Positions 7,161-16,102 of a DNA stretch of 64,000 nt are shown piece after piece. Origin of the DNA: Frigoribacterium sp. PhB116 (GTDB lineage: Bacteria; Actinomycetota; Actinomycetes; Actinomycetales; Microbacteriaceae). The stretch is from the NCBI RefSeq assembly GCF_004364285.1, contig NZ_SOBE01000002.1, positions 62,001 through 126,000 on the forward strand. The letters are read 5' to 3'. Positions within the stretch are counted from its first letter, which is position 1. Each line of letters opens with the position of its first letter. Position numbers and translations under genes: made by a program. Under the pieces are notes generated by a model. The model was not told the DNA's origin and did not search any database. It saw nothing but the letters and a program-made list of their open reading frames with translations.

Positions 7161-10100
7161 CTACGACCGCAGCCGGATCCCGCTCGGGGTCGGGGCGAAG
7201 CCGGCGTCGCGCAGGGCGTCGCCGAGACGGGTGCCGAGGACGAACTCTCCGTCGACGCGCTCGACCGCGAGCTTGCCCAGCCTCGTCCGCACGACCGAGG
7301 CGAGCGAGCCGGCGGCCAGCGCGAGCTCGCGGTCGTCGGGCTCGCCGAACGTGAGCAGCGTCTTGCCGCCGCGCTCGACGTAGACGGTGAGGCGTCCGTC
7401 CACGAGCACGACGAGCGAGCCGGCCTTGCGGCCCGGACGGTGCCCGGTCTTCTTCGACGTGCCGGTACCCGTGCCCGACCCCGTGCCCGTGCCCGTGCCG
7501 GTGCCCGTGCTCGTGCTCGCGCCGGTGCCGGTGGTCGGCCGATCCGGGGCGGTGCCTGCTGCGTCGGGACGGGTCAGCCCCGCCGCCGCGGCCACGACGC
7601 CGGCGGCGCCCTCGGCCGCGGCGGGTTGCCCGGGCCAGGGCAGGGCGGCTCCGTAGGGGTTCGCGGGATCGGTCGCGGCCAGGGTCACGACGGGGATCTC
7701 GCGCCCGCGCCCGGCCGACGCGAGGGCGTCGTCGTCGCGGCGGTCGGTCTCGTCGCGGACGAACGACCGCAGCCGGTCGACCGTCGGCCCGGTCGCGAAC
7801 TGGGCGGCGCCCAGACCCTCGACGAAGTAGCCACGGCGGGCCCGGCCCGTCTCCTCGAAGCCGCTCAGCACCTTGTAGACGGTCGAGAAGCCGCCTCGCA
7901 CGCCCTCGTTCATGACGGCCCCGCGCGTCACGACGCCGTGTCGTTCGAGCAGGATCTCGGCTTGTGCCGCGGCGCGCACGGTGGCGTCGGGCTCGGCCAG
8001 GGGCAGCAGCGACCAGCGGCCGCCGACCGTCGGGGGCCCGGCCTGACGCGGCATCGTCACACGACCTCGGCTGCGGTACGACGACCGCGACCTGGTCGGC
8101 GTGCGGGGACGGGACGCCTTGCCGCTCACCTGGGTGCGCAGCGGCGCGAACGTGTCGTTGGTGATCTGGCCGGCCCAGACGAGGTCCCAGATCGCGGTGA
8201 CGAGCGCCGCGTCGTCGGTGCTGCCCACGGCGTCCGAGAGCTGCCGGAAGAAGTACGCCCCGCCGCCGGCCAGCGCGCCGAGCACCTCGCGCTGCAGCTC
8301 GTCGGTGTCGGTGCCGAGCGGCTCGGGCAACGTCACCTGCGCACCGTCCGCGAGGTGCAGGCTGACCCAGCCGTCGTTCCCGGCCAGGCTGCCCGAGCCC
8401 GACCAGATGACCTCGCCGGTCGCCGTCAGCTCGTCGAGCATGCCGGGGCCGTAGTCGGTGACGCGCGAGGGCAGGATCAGCGTCTCCCACGCGGAGGCAG
8501 GCAACGCGACCCCGCTGAGCTGGTCGACGACCTGCACCACGCCGTCGAGCCCGCGCAGCCCCGAGCCCTTGGTGCCGGTGGCGACGTGCTGCCAGGCCGG
8601 GAGGAACCGGCCGAGCGTGTCGGGCGCGACCGGCTCGACCTCGTGCCGCAGCGCCGCGAGCGACCTGCTGCGGAGCCGCTTGAGCACCTCGGAGTCGCAC
8701 CACTCGCTGCCCTGCTGCTGGGGTCGGAACTCGCCCTCGACGACCCGCCGCTGCACCCCGAGCTTGCGCAGGGTGTCGAGCACGACGGCCGTCCCGAGCC
8801 CGAGCCGGTCGGCGACCATCTGCGGCGTGAACGGGGCGTGGGTGCGCGCGAAGCGACCGACGAGGTCGCCGAGCGGATCGTCGACCGGCTCGACGAACGC
8901 CGTGGGCACGCCGATCGGCAGGGCGACGCCGAGGGCGTCGCGCAGTCGCGACGCGTCCTCGATGCCGGCCCAGCGCTCGGTGCCGCCGTGGATGAAGCGC
9001 AGCACGCGGTTCGAGCGGACGAGGTCTGACAGGGCTGTCTCGAGCCTGGTGCGCCCCTCGGCCGCTTCTCCGGACGAGGCAGCCACGGCGTCGCCCGCCG
9101 GGGCGCTCGCATCTGCTCCCGCTGCGCCCGCTGCGCCCCCGGTCTCGGCCTCGCCCTCGGCCGTGCTGGTCGCCGCGCTGCCGGCCGTCGTCGCCAGCCA
9201 GCTCCGGTCGACGATCTCGGAGGTGGTCAGCGGCCCGAGCAGGCGCAGCAGGTCGACGACGCCCTCGATGTCGCGGGCGCGGCGGTCGGGAGCCAGGCGC
9301 TGCAGCTCGAGCTCGTGCTGGTCGATGACGTCGGCGTCGAGCAGCTCGCGGAGCTCGGCCCGGCCCAGCAGCTCTTGCAGCAGGGTCGAGTCGAGCGAGA
9401 GGGCGGCCGCGCGCCGCTCGGCCAGCGGCGAGTCGCCCTCGTACATGAACGCGGCGACGTAGCCGAAGAGCAGCGACCGGGCGAAGGGCGAGGGCACCTC
9501 GGTCTCGACCTCGACGACGCGCACGGCGCGGGTCTCGAGCTCGCGGGTGAGGCTCATCAGGGCCGGCAGGTCGTAGACGTCCTGCAGGACCTCGCGCACG
9601 GCCTCGAGCACGATCGGGAACTGCGGGTACTTGCGTGCCACGTCGAGCAGCTGCGAGGCCCGCTGGCGCTGCTGCCAGAGCGGCGAGCGACGGCCGGGGT
9701 TGTACCGGGGCAACAACAACGCGCGGGCCGCGCACTCGCGGAAGCGGGAGGAGAACAGGGCGGAACCGCCCACCTCCTCCGTCACGATCGCGTCGAGGTC
9801 GTCGCCCTCGAACCGGAAGAGCTCGGCCCCGGGAGGCTCGGCGTCGGTGTCGGGGATGCGCACGACGATCCCGTCGTCGGCCGCCATCGCGCCGCCGTCG
9901 ACGCCGAGCTGGTCGCGGATGCGGGCCGAGATCGCGAGGGCCCACGGCGCGTGCACCTGCATGCCGTAGGGGGAGTGGAGGACGAGCCGCCAGTCGCCGA
10001 GCTCGTCCCGGAAGCGCTCGACGACGAGGGTCGTGTCGGACGGCACGTGTCCGGTCGCCTCGCGCTGCTCGGTGACGAAGGCCAACAGGTTGCGGGCCGC

Positions 10101-12206
10101 GCGCTCGTCGAGCCCGCCCTGCGTGACCCGCCGGGTGGCGTCGTCGGTCGACGAGCTGGCGAGCTCACGGATGTAGCCCCCGATCGCACGGCCCAGCTCG
10201 GCCGGACGGCCGATCCCGTCGCCCTTCCAGAAGGGGACGCGACCCGGCTGCCCGTAGGCAGGGGAGACGAGCACGCGGTCGTGCGTGATGTCCTCGATGC
10301 GCCAGCTCGTCGCGCCGAGGGCGAAGACGTCGCCGACCCGGGACTCGTACACCATCTCTTCGTCGAGCTCGCCGACGCGGGCGGCCTTCTCGCCGACCAT
10401 GAAGACGCCGAACAGGCCGCGGTCGGGGATGGTGCCGCCGCTCGTGACCGCGAGCCGCTGGGCGCCGGGTCGACCGGTGAGCGTGCCGTGCACGCGGTCC
10501 CAGACGATGCGGGGCCGCAGTTCGGCGAACTCGTCGGAGGGGTACTTGCCGCTCAGCAGGTCGAGCGTCGCGTCGTAGGCCGAGCGGGGCAGGGTCGCGA
10601 ACGGGGCGCTGCGGCGCACGGTCTCGAACCACTCGTCGGCGTCGATCTCGTCGAGGGCGACGGCCGCGACGGTCTGCTGGGCGAGCACGTCGAGCGGGTT
10701 CGTCGGCACGCGCAGCTCTTCGATCAGGCCCGCCACCATCCGCTCGGCGGCGACGGCCGAGTGGATCAGGTCGGCCCGGTGCTTGGGGAACATCACGCCC
10801 CGGCTGATCTCGCCGACCTGGTGCCCGGCCCGCCCGACGCGCTGCAGGCCGCTGGCGACCGACGGCGGCGACTCGACCTGGACGACGAGGTCGACCGCAC
10901 CCATGTCGATGCCGAGCTCGAGCGAGCTGGTCGCGACGACGCAGCGGAGGCGTCCGCTCTTCAGGTCGTCCTCGATGATCGCTCGCTGGTCTTTCGAGAC
11001 GGAGCCGTGGTGCGCGCGCGCGAGCAGCGGCTCGCTGCCCTGGGTCTGCCCGCTGCCGCCGATCAGCTGGGCCGGTGCGCCGCCTCCCACCATGGGGTTG
11101 CGGGTCGCCACCGTGGCTGCGGACGGCGCGAAGGGATCGACCGCGGTGGACGAGACCGAGGCGTCGGAGCTGCCGGAGGCGCCGGCCGCGACCTCGGGGA
11201 CGGCGCCGGCGGGCACCAGCTCGCCTCGCGCCTCCTCGGCGGCCTGCAGCGCGGCGGCCCGGGTCTCGACGTCGGCGCCCGTGCGCTCGAGGTAGATGTC
11301 GTTGAGGCGCGCGGTGAGCCGCTCGGCCAGCCGACGCGAGTTCGAGAAGACGATCGTCGAGCGGTGGTCGAGGATCAGGTCGACGATCCCCTCCTCGACG
11401 TGGGGCCAGATAGAGCCCTGCGGAGCACTGCCCGCGGCGGAGCCCTCGAGCGGCGCGGCCGTGCCCAGCTCGGTCATGTCGTCGACGGGCACGACGACGC
11501 GCAGGTCGAAGGTCTTCTCCGACCGTGGGTTGACGATCGTGACGGGCTTGCGGCCGGAGAGGAACCGGGCCACCTCGGTCGGCGGGCGCACCGTCGCCGA
11601 CAACCCGATGCGCTGCGCGGGCTTCTCGAGCAGCGCGTCGAGCCGCTCGAGCGACAGGGCGAGGTGGGCGCCGCGCTTCGTGGCGGCGACGGCGTGCACC
11701 TCGTCGACGATGACGGTGTGCACGCCCTTGAGGTTCTCGCGGGCTGCCGAGGTGAGCATCAGGTAGAGCGACTCGGGAGTGGTGATGAGGATGTCGGGCG
11801 GGGTGCGCTGCAGGAGGCGGCGGTCGCCGGACGACGTGTCGCCCGACCGCACCCCGACGGTGAGCTCGGGTGCGTCGATGCCGAGCCGGCGAGCCGTCTG
11901 GGTGATGCCGACGAGGGGCGAGCGGAGGTTGCGCTCGACGTCGACGCCGAGGGCCTTGAGCGGCGAGATGTAGAGGACCCGTGTGCGGTGTTCTCTCACC
12001 TCGGGCGGCGGCCCGCTCGCGAGCGTGTCGATCGACCAGAGGAACGACGCGAGGGTCTTGCCCGAGCCGGTCGGCGCGATGACGAGGGCGTCGTCGCCCT
12101 CGCTGATGGCCTGCCACGCCCCCTGCTGCGCGAGGGTGGGCGCCGCAAAGGCGCCCCGGAACCACTCGCGGGTCGCGGGGGAGAAGCGCTCGAGGATGTC
12201 GGTCAT
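7161..12206 (-). CDS. lhr: Lhr-family ATP-dependent helicase
   Basis: About 1681 residues from ATG 12206; an in-frame ATG at 12218, with GGAG five bases upstream, is an equally good start. Motif I is APTGSGKT at about 44-51, motif II is VDEVH, motif III SATVRPP, then VFSNSRR, and motif VI LQRVGRAGHQ, all of the Lhr branch of superfamily 2. The winged-helix and Lhr C-terminal domains follow. Mycobacterial Lhr unwinds RNA:DNA hybrids and translocates 3-prime to 5-prime. The protein is longer than the roughly 1500 residues usual, because of low-complexity insertions: an Ala/Ser/Gly insert between the helicase lobes, another near the middle, and a Thr-Gly repeat near the C-terminus. Nei2 lies directly downstream. 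Confidence 0.9.
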   Translation of the reverse strand: MTDILERFSPATREWFRGAFAAPTLAQQGAWQAISEGDDALVIAPTGSGKTLASFLWSIDTLASGPPPEVREHRTRVLYISPLKALGVDVERNLRSPLVGITQTARRLGIDAPELTVGVRSGDTSSGDRRLLQRTPPDILITTPESLYLMLTSAARENLKGVHTVIVDEVHAVAATKRGAHLALSLERLDALLEKPAQRIGLSATVRPPTEVARFLSGRKPVTIVNPRSEKTFDLRVVVPVDDMTELGTAAPLEGSAAGSAPQGSIWPHVEEGIVDLILDHRSTIVFSNSRRLAERLTARLNDIYLERTGADVETRAAALQAAEEARGELVPAGAVPEVAAGASGSSDASVSSTAVDPFAPSAATVATRNPMVGGGAPAQLIGGSGQTQGSEPLLARAHHGSVSKDQRAIIEDDLKSGRLRCVVATSSLELGIDMGAVDLVVQVESPPSVASGLQRVGRAGHQVGEISRGVMFPKHRADLIHSAVAAERMVAGLIEELRVPTNPLDVLAQQTVAAVALDEIDADEWFETVRRSAPFATLPRSAYDATLDLLSGKYPSDEFAELRPRIVWDRVHGTLTGRPGAQRLAVTSGGTIPDRGLFGVFMVGEKAARVGELDEEMVYESRVGDVFALGATSWRIEDITHDRVLVSPAYGQPGRVPFWKGDGIGRPAELGRAIGGYIRELASSSTDDATRRVTQGGLDERAARNLLAFVTEQREATGHVPSDTTLVVERFRDELGDWRLVLHSPYGMQVHAPWALAISARIRDQLGVDGGAMAADDGIVVRIPDTDAEPPGAELFRFEGDDLDAIVTEEVGGSALFSSRFRECAARALLLPRYNPGRRSPLWQQRQRASQLLDVARKYPQFPIVLEAVREVLQDVYDLPALMSLTRELETRAVRVVEVETEVPSPFARSLLFGYVAAFMYEGDSPLAERRAAALSLDSTLLQELLGRAELRELLDADVIDQHELELQRLAPDRRARDIEGVVDLLRLLGPLTTSEIVDRSWLATTAGSAATSTAEGEAETGGAAGAAGADASAPAGDAVAASSGEAAEGRTRLETALSDLVRSNRVLRFIHGGTERWAGIEDASRLRDALGVALPIGVPTAFVEPVDDPLGDLVGRFARTHAPFTPQMVADRLGLGTAVVLDTLRKLGVQRRVVEGEFRPQQQGSEWCDSEVLKRLRSRSLAALRHEVEPVAPDTLGRFLPAWQHVATGTKGSGLRGLDGVVQVVDQLSGVALPASAWETLILPSRVTDYGPGMLDELTATGEVIWSGSGSLAGNDGWVSLHLADGAQVTLPEPLGTDTDELQREVLGALAGGGAYFFRQLSDAVGSTDDAALVTAIWDLVWAGQITNDTFAPLRTQVSGKASRPRTPTRSRSSYRSRGRVTMPRQAGPPTVGGRWSLLPLAEPDATVRAAAQAEILLERHGVVTRGAVMNEGVRGGFSTVYKVLSGFEETGRARRGYFVEGLGAAQFATGPTVDRLRSFVRDETDRRDDDALASAGRGREIPVVTLAATDPANPYGAALPWPGQPAAAEGAAGVVAAAAGLTRPDAAGTAPDRPTTGTGASTSTGTGTGTGTGSGTGTGTSKKTGHRPGRKAGSLVVLVDGRLTVYVERGGKTLLTFGEPDDRELALAAGSLASVVRTRLGKLAVERVDGEFVLGTRLGDALRDAGFAPTPSGIRLRS

Positions 12207-12310
12207 CGTGAGGACCATCCTGCTCCGGACCACCGACACTGCGCCGAGAGCGCGGCACGACGGCGGCTGCCCGGGCCCCGGACGTCGGGGGCCGCCGCTA
12301 CGGTGGGCGC

Positions 12311-12955
12311 ATGCCGAACCTGCTGCACCTCGACTCGTCCGCCGACACGGCGACCAGCCGGTCGCGCGCCATCACCGCCTCCTTCGCCGACGCCTGGCGG
12401 TCGCTCGGCGACGACCACACGGTGACGCGCCGCGACCTGCACGTCGACCAGCCGCCGCACCTCAGCGACCCGGCCCTGCACTGGCCCGCGCGGCTGCGGC
12501 TCCCCGGCGCCGCCCCCGACCCTGCCGCCGAGGCCCTCCAGGCCGAGCTGATCGCCGAGCTGACGGCCGCCGACGTGGTCGTCGTCGGCGCCCCTCTCTA
12601 CAACTACACGGTGCCGTCGACGCTCAAGGCCTGGCTCGACAACGTGCACCTGCCCGGGGTCACCGCGCCCTTCGACGGCGACGACCAGCAGCCGATGCTC
12701 GGCCGTCCGCTGCTGATCGCGACCAGCCGGGGCGGCTCGTACGACGTCGGCTCGCCGACCGAGGGCTGGGACCACGCGGTGCCGGTCCTCGAGCAGATCC
12801 TGGGGGCGACGCTCGGCATGGTCGTCGAGGTGATCGCGGTGAACCTCACGCTGAGCGGACAGATCGCGATGCCCGACGGGGCGCGCGAGCGAGCCGAGCG
12901 CGAGCTCGCCGAGGCGCTCGCGGCGGCCGCCGACGCCGCGCGCCGCCTCGGGTGA
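12311..12955 (+). CDS. azoR: FMN-dependent NADH-azoreductase
   Basis: This 214-residue flavodoxin-fold protein has LLHLDSSADTATSRSRAIT at the N-terminus, the FMN-phosphate binding loop of the AzoR/AcpD family. VVGAPLYNYTVPSTLKAWLDN is the second flavin-binding loop and ATSRGGSYD the third. The family uses NADH to reduce quinones and azo compounds. The ATG at 12311 has no ribosome site. Instead a TACGGT -10 box lies exactly six bases upstream (12299-12304), so the mRNA is probably leaderless. The stop overlaps the GTG of the next gene (GTGA), implying coupled translation. Confidence 0.88.
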   Translation: MPNLLHLDSSADTATSRSRAITASFADAWRSLGDDHTVTRRDLHVDQPPHLSDPALHWPARLRLPGAAPDPAAEALQAELIAELTAADVVVVGAPLYNYTVPSTLKAWLDNVHLPGVTAPFDGDDQQPMLGRPLLIATSRGGSYDVGSPTEGWDHAVPVLEQILGATLGMVVEVIAVNLTLSGQIAMPDGARERAERELAEALAAAADAARRLG

Positions 12956-13239
12956 GCGGCCGTGCCGGCCGCCTCGGTCGCCGCGCGCAGATCGTCGCGG
13001 CCCGGGTGCTCGGCTACCTCTCGGCGGTGCTCGCCGTCGTCGGCGTCGTGACGCTCGCCAAGGGCAGCCCCGGCGTGGGCGGCCTGCTGTTGCTCGCCGC
13101 CTTCGTGCTCGTCGCGATCGCGTACGCGTTCGTCCGCAGCGTGGCCCGGCGCAGCGTGGCCCGGCGCAGCCCGGACCGGACCAGCCCGGACCGGCCCAGT
13201 TCGCGGGCCGGCTCCCGCCTCAGGCGACCCGGGCGATGA
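12952..13239 (+). CDS. Small membrane protein coupled to azoR
   Basis: A 95-residue protein starting at GTG 12952, which overlaps the azoR stop by four bases. Two hydrophobic segments are visible (RVLGYLSAVLAVVGVVTLA and GGLLLLAAFVLVAIAYAFV). A basic tail follows, encoded by short tandem repeats (SVARRSVARRS, then SPDRTSPDRP). No family recognised. The 3-prime end overlaps the convergent gene at 13220 by 20 bases. The hydrophobic hairpin and the coupling make it a credible gene, but its function is unknown. Confidence 0.6.
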   Translation: MSGRAGRLGRRAQIVAARVLGYLSAVLAVVGVVTLAKGSPGVGGLLLLAAFVLVAIAYAFVRSVARRSVARRSPDRTSPDRPSSRAGSRLRRPGR

Positions 13240-13642
13240 GCCCGCGACCGTAGTTGAGGCGCGACTGGGCCTCGAACAGCTGGGCCTGGCCGTCGGGCAG
13301 CGCGGGCTCGAAGCTCTGGTGGGTGAACGAGCCGTTCGTCGCGGTGAACTGGACGAAGCCCGAGCGGCGGTCCGCCTTGACGAAGAAGAACGCGATCGCC
13401 CCCAGGCCGATGATCGTCCAGAAGAACAGCACGAGCAGCACGACGCCGAGGGCGATCGCCCAGCCCGGCGTGTAGCGGTCGGTCCGCGACATGTCCTGGA
13501 CGAAGAGCTGCGTGCCCGCGAGCGGACGCGTGCCCGACGGGGTCACGAGCTCGTGCTCGGTGAGGGTGATGTCGCCGTACTGGACGAGCGCACGGGGAGG
13601 CGCGGGCCGGCGGGGCGGGACGGGGACGAGCTCGCTCGACAT
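13220..13642 (-). CDS. Hypothetical membrane protein
   Basis: A 140-residue protein. The N-terminal 65 residues are soluble (SGTRPLAGTQLFVQDMSRTDRY). One or two hydrophobic stretches follow at about 69-96 (WAIALGVVLLVLFFWTIIGLGAIAFFF), and a C-terminal soluble strand region (GFVQFTATNGSFTHQSF) reads like a small beta domain. No known family was recognised. Its end overlaps the end of the plus-strand gene at 12952-13239, so the two are convergent with no terminator between them. Confidence 0.65.
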   Translation of the reverse strand: MSSELVPVPPRRPAPPRALVQYGDITLTEHELVTPSGTRPLAGTQLFVQDMSRTDRYTPGWAIALGVVLLVLFFWTIIGLGAIAFFFVKADRRSGFVQFTATNGSFTHQSFEPALPDGQAQLFEAQSRLNYGRGLIARVA

Positions 13643-13785
13643 GAGGGCCTCTCGACGATCGGGGTGAGGTCCCAGGATGGCGGTCTCGCGGGCCGGGCGC
13701 CAACCCCCTCGCGGGGGAGGAGCCCGGGGCGGCGACCGGGCACGCCGCCGGCCCCGCTGTCGGCGGCAGCGCCTAGGGTCGGACC

Positions 13786-14766
13786 ATGCACAGTCGCACC
13801 CTGGGCCGCACCGGCCGCGAAGTATCCGTCATCGGCCTCGGCACCTGGCAGCTCGGCGCCGACTGGGGCGACGTCAGCGAGAGCGACGCGCTCGAGGTGC
13901 TCGGCGCCTCCGTCGAGTCGGGCGTCACCTTCTTCGACACCGCCGACGTCTACGGCGACGGCCGCAGCGAGAAGGTCATCAGCACGTTCCGCGCGGCGAA
14001 CCCCGACCTCCCGCTGACCGTCGCCACCAAGATGGGCCGACGCCTCGACCAGGTGCCGTCCAACTACGTGCGCGAGAACTTCATCGCCTGGACCGACCGC
14101 TCGCGTCGCAACCTCGGCGTCGACACCCTCGACCTGGTCCAGCTGCACTGCCCGCCGTCCGCCGTGTACGACGACGACGCCGTGTACGACGCGCTCGACG
14201 AGCTCGTGCAGAACGGGGCCATCGCCTCCTACGGGGTGTCCGTCGAGGAGGCGCAGCAGGCGCTGACCGCGATCGCCCGCCCCGGCGTCGCGACCGTCCA
14301 GATCATCCTCAACGCGTTCCGGCTCAAGCCGCTCGACGAGGTCCTCCCCGCGGCTCTGCGTGCCGGGGTCGGCATCATCGCCCGCGTGCCGCTCGCCAGC
14401 GGGCTGCTCTCGGGCAAGTACACGGCCGAGACGACGTTCGCCGAGAACGACCACCGCACCTTCAACCGTCACGGCGAGGCCTTCGACCAGGGCGAGACCT
14501 TCAGCGGCGTCGATTTCGAGCAGGGCGTCCGCGCCGCGCAGGAGTTCGCGGCGGCCGTGCCCGACGGCGTCACCGTGCCCCAGGCGGCGCTCGCCTGGAT
14601 CGTCGACCAGCCGGGCGTCAGCACCGTCATCCCGGGGGCGCGCAACGTCGAGCAGGCGAAGGCCAACGCGGCGGCCGGCGACGTCGAGCTCGAGGAGGGC
14701 CTCGACTCCGAGGTCGTCCGCATCTACGACGAGTACTTCCGCGCTGCGGTCCACCCCCGCTGGTGA
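13786..14766 (+). CDS. Aldo/keto reductase
   Basis: A 326-residue TIM barrel. The catalytic tetrad is visible: Asp and Tyr in FFDTADVYGDGRSE, Lys in VATKMGRR and His in LVQLHCPP. The NADPH-binding end is seen in VSTVIPGARNVEQAKANAAA near the C-terminus. It should reduce small aldehydes or ketones with NADPH; the physiological substrate cannot be told. The ATG has no ribosome site. A TAGGGT -10 box at 13774-13779 lies six bases upstream, so leaderless transcription is likely. A strong hairpin follows the gene. Confidence 0.88.
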   Translation: MHSRTLGRTGREVSVIGLGTWQLGADWGDVSESDALEVLGASVESGVTFFDTADVYGDGRSEKVISTFRAANPDLPLTVATKMGRRLDQVPSNYVRENFIAWTDRSRRNLGVDTLDLVQLHCPPSAVYDDDAVYDALDELVQNGAIASYGVSVEEAQQALTAIARPGVATVQIILNAFRLKPLDEVLPAALRAGVGIIARVPLASGLLSGKYTAETTFAENDHRTFNRHGEAFDQGETFSGVDFEQGVRAAQEFAAAVPDGVTVPQAALAWIVDQPGVSTVIPGARNVEQAKANAAAGDVELEEGLDSEVVRIYDEYFRAAVHPRW

Positions 14767-14772
14767 CCTGGT

Positions 14773-14826
14773 GAGAGGCCCGAGATCGACCGCGGCGCAC
14801 ACGCCGACGTCGATCTCGGGCCTCTC
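14773..14826 (+). terminator. 18-bp perfect hairpin after the aldo/keto reductase
   Basis: The arms 14773-14790 and 14809-14826 are perfect reverse complements with an 18-base loop, starting six bases after the stop codon. The position fits a transcription terminator for the reductase gene. Confidence 0.65.
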
Positions 14827-14953
14827 GTGCGCCCGGCCGGGCCGCCGTCGGGCTCGTGCGGGCCCGGCCGGGTCGCGGTCGGGCCCGGCCGTGCTCGGGC
14901 CGGGGTACAGCGACCTGACCAGCCGGGCAGCCGCGCGGGCGTAGACCGGGGTC

Positions 14954-15847
14954 ATGGCCGACAACATGTACACGCCCCAGAACCCCGTCGAGCAGTACCC
15001 GCAGCCTCCCTTCGAGCCGCAGCAGCAGTCCGCGCCCGGGGACGTCCACGCGATGAAGCCCGAGCCCGACCACGGCGAGACCAGCTACGTCGGCAGCGGC
15101 CGTCTGGCTGGCCGCAAGGCGCTCGTCACCGGCGCCGACAGCGGCATCGGCCGTGCGACCGCCATCGCCTACGCCCGTGAGGGCGCCGACGTCGCGCTCA
15201 GCTACCTCCCCGAGGAGCAGGCCCAGGCCGAGGAGGTCGCCCAGCTCGTCCGCGACGCCGGACGCACCGCGGTGCTGCTGCCCGGCGACCTCCAGGACGA
15301 GCAGACCAACGCCGAGGTCGTCGAGAAGACGGTCGCGGAGCTCGGCGGGCTCGACATCCTCGCGATCATCGCCGGGGTCATGCCGACCGTCGACAGCATC
15401 GACGACTTCGAGACGAAGACGCTCGACCACGTCCTGAAGGCCAACATCTACCCGCTGTTCTGGCTGACCAAGGCGGCGTCGCCGCACCTGGAGCCGGGTG
15501 CGTCGATCCTCACGTGCTCGTCGATCCAGGGATTCCAGCCGTCGCCCTCGCTGGCCGAGTACGCCGTCTCGAAGGCCGGCATCGCCAACTGGACCCGTGC
15601 CATGGCCCAGCAGCTCGCCGAGCGCGGCATCCGGGTCAACGGCGTCGCCCCCGGCCCCGTCTGGACCCCGCTGCAGCCCGCGTTCGTGCCGAACGAGAAG
15701 ATCGAGACGTTCGGGTCTGAGGCCGCCTACGGCCGTCCCGGACAGCCCGTCGAGCTGGCCCCGTCGTTCGTGTTCCTCGCGAGCCAGGAGTCCAGCTACA
15801 TCAGCGGCGAGACCATCGCGGTCACCGGCGGCACGCCGATCCACTGA
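14954..15847 (+). CDS. SDR-family oxidoreductase (YghA/YhdF type)
   Basis: A 297-residue short-chain dehydrogenase with the roughly 45-residue Pro/Gln-rich N-terminal extension typical of the YghA/YhdF/YdaD general-stress branch. The cofactor loop is TGADSGIGRA. The active-site serine lies in LTCSSIQGF, Tyr and Lys in YAVSKAG, and the closing motif is GETIAVTGGTPIH. Its substrate is unknown; family members reduce aldehydes and are often stress induced. A TAGACC box at 14942-14947 lies six bases before the ATG, which argues for a leaderless start. The end is convergent with the epimerase gene. Confidence 0.88.
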   Translation: MADNMYTPQNPVEQYPQPPFEPQQQSAPGDVHAMKPEPDHGETSYVGSGRLAGRKALVTGADSGIGRATAIAYAREGADVALSYLPEEQAQAEEVAQLVRDAGRTAVLLPGDLQDEQTNAEVVEKTVAELGGLDILAIIAGVMPTVDSIDDFETKTLDHVLKANIYPLFWLTKAASPHLEPGASILTCSSIQGFQPSPSLAEYAVSKAGIANWTRAMAQQLAERGIRVNGVAPGPVWTPLQPAFVPNEKIETFGSEAAYGRPGQPVELAPSFVFLASQESSYISGETIAVTGGTPIH

Positions 15848-15990
15848 GCCGCGCCTCCTGCGGTCGTCGACGGTCCGTCCTGCAGCTGCGGGGCGGGCCG
15901 TCGGTCGTTCGGGGGCTCGTCCCGCGATGCGAGACGGATCCTCCTCCGCGCGACCGCGTTGCCGCCTCCTTGCGGCCCCCGACGCAGGAA

Positions 15991-16094
15991 CGCTCTCACA
16001 TTCGAGAGTGATCCGGATGCGGGTCCGGGTCCGGGTCCGGGTGCGGGTGCAGGTCCGAGCCCGAGCCCGAACCCGAACCCGAGCCCGAGCATCG
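15991..16094. repeat. TTCGAGAGTGATC element plus GGTCCG/GAACCC hexamer tract
   Basis: The segment at 15991-16013 includes CTCTCACATTCGAGAGTGATC, a hairpin-forming relative of the palindrome at 767-793. It is followed at 16019-16094 by tandem hexamers, first GGTCCG-like and then GAGCCC/GAACCC-like, which are partly complementary and G-rich. The 255-bp spacer lies between convergent genes and holds no reading frame of its own. Confidence 0.6.
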
Positions 16095-16102
16095 CCGCGG
16101 GA

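Noticed and set aside
6120-9029. Very long plus-strand open frames opposite nei2 and lhr
   Set aside because: They are antisense to well-supported genes and show the Arg/Ala/Val-rich composition that high-GC DNA produces in alternative frames. No domain was recognised.
9315-12425. A 1036-residue open frame opposite lhr
   Set aside because: It is a shadow of the helicase frame; composition is low-complexity and no motif is present.
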